A stretch of 34,508 nucleotides of DNA, from contig NZ_CALNBI010000520.1 in NCBI RefSeq assembly GCF_937874145.1, forward strand, positions 1 to 34,508. The letters run 5' to 3'. The stretch comes from an uncultured Chitinophaga sp. Lineage in GTDB: Bacteria > Bacteroidota > Bacteroidia > Chitinophagales > Chitinophagaceae. The notes below the pieces were generated by a model, which worked only from the letters and a program-made list of their open reading frames with translations, did not search any database and was not told the origin of the DNA. How positions within the stretch are numbered: the stretch's first letter is position 1; each line of letters opens with the position of its first letter. Position numbers and translations under genes: made by a program. Shown here one piece after another: positions 32,613 through 34,508 of the stretch.

Positions 32613-34115
32613 ATGCCTAATACAGGTAAGATCAAACAAATCATCGGTCCCGTTGTGGACGTGCATTTTGAAGGAAAATTGCCGGAAATTTATAACGCGC
32701 TCGAGCTCACCCGTGATAACGGCCAGAAGGTAATTCTGGAGGTGCAGCAACACCTGGGCGAGGACAGCGTTCGCACCGTGGCTATGGACTCTACCGAGGG
32801 TCTGGTACGCGGTATGAATGTGACCGACAAGGGCGGTCCCATCAAAATGCCTACCGGTGATGCCATTAAAGGCCGTTTGTTCAACGTGGTGGGTGAGGCT
32901 ATCGACGGTCTCGGCCAGCTGGACGCTACCAATGGTGCTCCGATCCACCGGATGCCTCCCCGTTTCGAGGACCTGGCAACCGACACCGAGGTGTTGTTTA
33001 CCGGTATCAAGGTAATCGACCTGATCGAGCCTTACGCGAAAGGTGGTAAGATTGGTCTGTTCGGCGGTGCGGGTGTGGGTAAAACCGTACTCATCCAGGA
33101 GCTGATCAACAACATCGCGAAAGGCCACGCCGGTCTGTCCGTATTCGCCGGTGTAGGTGAGCGTACCCGTGAGGGTAATGACCTGATGCGCGAGATGATC
33201 GAAGCGAACATCGTGCGTTATGGCGACAAGTTTAAAGAATCCATGGAACACGGCGGCTGGGATCTGTCCGCTGTAGACCAGAACGAACTGAAGAACTCCC
33301 AGGCTACCTTCGTGTTCGGCCAGATGAACGAACCTCCCGGAGCCCGTGCCCGTGTGGCCCTTTCCGGCCTCACCATGGCGGAATACTTCCGTGATGGCGA
33401 CGGCACTGCCGGCAGCGGTCGTGACATCCTGTTCTTCGTAGATAACATCTTCCGTTTCACCCAGGCAGGTTCCGAAGTATCCGCGCTGCTGGGCCGTATG
33501 CCCTCCGCCGTAGGTTACCAGCCCACCCTGGCCACTGAAATGGGCCTGATGCAGGAACGTATCACATCCACCAAAAACGGTTCCATTACCTCCGTACAGG
33601 CGGTATACGTACCGGCGGATGACTTGACCGACCCTGCTCCGGCTACTACCTTCTCCCACCTTGACGCGACCACGGTACTTTCCCGTAAGATTGCGGATAA
33701 GGGTATCTATCCCGCTGTGGATCCCCTGGATTCCACCAGCCGTATCCTTACCCCTGCTATCGTGGGCGAATCTCACTACAACACCGCACAGCGCGTGAAA
33801 ATGATCCTCCAGCGCTACAAGGAGCTGCAAGACATCATCGCGATCCTGGGTATGGACGAGTTGAGCGACGAGGACAAACTGACCGTATCCCGTGCCCGTC
33901 GCGTGGAGCGTTTCCTCTCCCAGCCCTTCCACGTAGCTGAACAGTTCACCGGTCTGAAAGGCGTACTGGTTCCCATCGAGGAGACCATCCGCGGCTTCAA
34001 CATGATCATGGACGGCGAAGTGGACGAGTATCCGGAAGCGGCGTTCAACCTGGTAGGTACGATCGACGACGCTATCGAGAAAGGCAAGAAACTGCTTGCG
34101 GCTGCTACTAAATAA
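32613..34115 (+). CDS. atpD: ATP synthase F1 subunit beta
   Basis: 500 residues, full length. Catalytic subunit of the F1 head. P-loop GGAGVGKTV near residue 150, the GERTREGNDL segment, ALSGLTMAEYFRD, Walker B ILFFVDNIFRF and the C-terminal MDELSDEDKLTVSRARRVERF (DELSEED-type) motif. Codon use differs from neighbouring genes, with many GGT, CGT and GTA codons, as expected for very high expression. The gene is followed 26 bases later by atpC; alpha, gamma, delta and Fo genes are absent, in line with the split atp loci common in Bacteroidota. Confidence 0.98.
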   Translation: MPNTGKIKQIIGPVVDVHFEGKLPEIYNALELTRDNGQKVILEVQQHLGEDSVRTVAMDSTEGLVRGMNVTDKGGPIKMPTGDAIKGRLFNVVGEAIDGLGQLDATNGAPIHRMPPRFEDLATDTEVLFTGIKVIDLIEPYAKGGKIGLFGGAGVGKTVLIQELINNIAKGHAGLSVFAGVGERTREGNDLMREMIEANIVRYGDKFKESMEHGGWDLSAVDQNELKNSQATFVFGQMNEPPGARARVALSGLTMAEYFRDGDGTAGSGRDILFFVDNIFRFTQAGSEVSALLGRMPSAVGYQPTLATEMGLMQERITSTKNGSITSVQAVYVPADDLTDPAPATTFSHLDATTVLSRKIADKGIYPAVDPLDSTSRILTPAIVGESHYNTAQRVKMILQRYKELQDIIAILGMDELSDEDKLTVSRARRVERFLSQPFHVAEQFTGLKGVLVPIEETIRGFNMIMDGEVDEYPEAAFNLVGTIDDAIEKGKKLLAAATK

Positions 34116-34141
34116 GCCCAGACATCACTAAACCGATTAAC

Positions 34142-34393
34142 ATGTTATTGGAAATATTGACACCGGAAAGAAAGCTGTACACAGGAGAAGTATACGGCAT
34201 CCAGCTGCCGGGCGTAGACGGGTCCTTCGAAGTGCTGGACCGCCACGCTCCGCTGATTGCCGCCCTGGGTAAAGGCAAAATGAAGGTGCTGAAAGATAAG
34301 AGCCATGCGGAGCATTACTCCATCGAGGGGGGCTTCGTTGAGGTGCTGAATAACAAGGCGACGGTGCTGGTAGAAGGCGCCACCGCCCAGTAA
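34142..34393 (+). CDS. atpC: ATP synthase F1 subunit epsilon, short form
   Basis: 83 residues against about 130-140 in Escherichia coli. The whole visible protein is the N-terminal beta-sandwich (LEILTPERKLYTGEVYGIQLPG through GGFVEVLNNKATVLVEGA); the C-terminal helical hairpin that inhibits ATP hydrolysis is missing. The reading frame ends in a proper stop and is followed by a terminator, so this is not a window-edge truncation. Short epsilon subunits are usual in Bacteroidota as I recall. Co-transcribed with atpD. Confidence 0.95.
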   Translation: MLLEILTPERKLYTGEVYGIQLPGVDGSFEVLDRHAPLIAALGKGKMKVLKDKSHAEHYSIEGGFVEVLNNKATVLVEGATAQ

Positions 34394-34415
34394 GTTTCTC
34401 AAAGGCAATCATACG

Positions 34416-34445
34416 AAAGCCGGGCAGTGATGCCCGGCTTTTTTT
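34416..34445 (+). terminator. Intrinsic terminator of atpD-atpC
   Basis: AAAGCCGGGC (34416-34425) pairs with GCCCGGCTTT (34432-34441) around 6 bases and is followed by more T residues to 34445. Confidence 0.92.
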
Positions 34446-34508
34446 ATGGGCGTGACACGTCCTAAAATAGGTTTACACCCAATACCTGGTAAAGGCTTAG
34501 TAGGGATA

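Noticed and set aside
32604..33932. Long minus-strand open frame opposite atpD
   Set aside because: Shadow of atpD, which is beyond doubt; no family features.
1..34508. tRNA, rRNA, CRISPR array, insertion sequence or phage genes
   Set aside because: All larger spacers were read on both strands and no tRNA-like fold, repeat-spacer pattern, transposase or terminal inverted repeats were seen.

Overview
The window reads as a chromosomal segment of a Bacteroidota bacterium, most likely Chitinophagaceae (Chitinophaga-like). Support: Bacteroidota-type promoters (TTG, 19-21 bases, TAnnTTTG), a type IX secretion (T9SS) sorting domain and a PorT-like protein, a DUF1800/DUF1501 pair, a TonB receptor with an N-terminal carboxypeptidase-like domain, atpD-atpC standing apart from other atp genes, and few Shine-Dalgarno sequences. 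Most genes are housekeeping; I see no transposase, phage, CRISPR, tRNA or rRNA.

Layout. 1-2843: DUF1800 (cut by the window edge) and DUF1501 secreted proteins. 2847-7612: a probable zinc-acquisition locus. It holds a small His/Cys-rich protein, a ZnuD-like TonB receptor and a His-rich lipoprotein on the plus strand, facing a convergent AztD-like beta-propeller lipoprotein. The two units end at a shared terminator, and each promoter carries the same perfect palindrome TGCAAC-N3-GTTGCA, so one repressor (Zur is the obvious guess) probably controls both. 7833-10170: a DUF983 zinc-ribbon membrane protein and an ABC exporter. 10372-12510: an EF-G paralogue with altered GTPase motifs. 12613-18435 (minus): ComM/YifB, a short MutS-like ATPase, dihydroorotase, PorT and MenG/UbiE. 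18477-20102: YihA/EngB, a YkuK-like protein and a CoA-binding protein. 20517-26044 (minus): GbsR/MarR regulator, pyruvate dehydrogenase E2, DnaX and a GNAT-like protein. 26320-30391: an efflux operon (adaptor, MacB-type permease, TolC) without its ATPase. 30467-34445: a hypothetical anchored protein, a Tat-exported metallophosphoesterase, and atpD-atpC.

Most notable: (1) the zinc locus with its paired operator; (2) an A9 tract in dnaX exactly after the clamp-loader core, with stop codons close by in both other frames, the hallmark of programmed slippage making a short gamma form; (3) the EF-G paralogue with DTPGLEDF in place of DTPGHVDF, like the EF-G2 of Bacteroides; (4) at least seven genes whose TAnnTTTG box ends only 4-7 bases before the start codon, which implies leaderless mRNAs.
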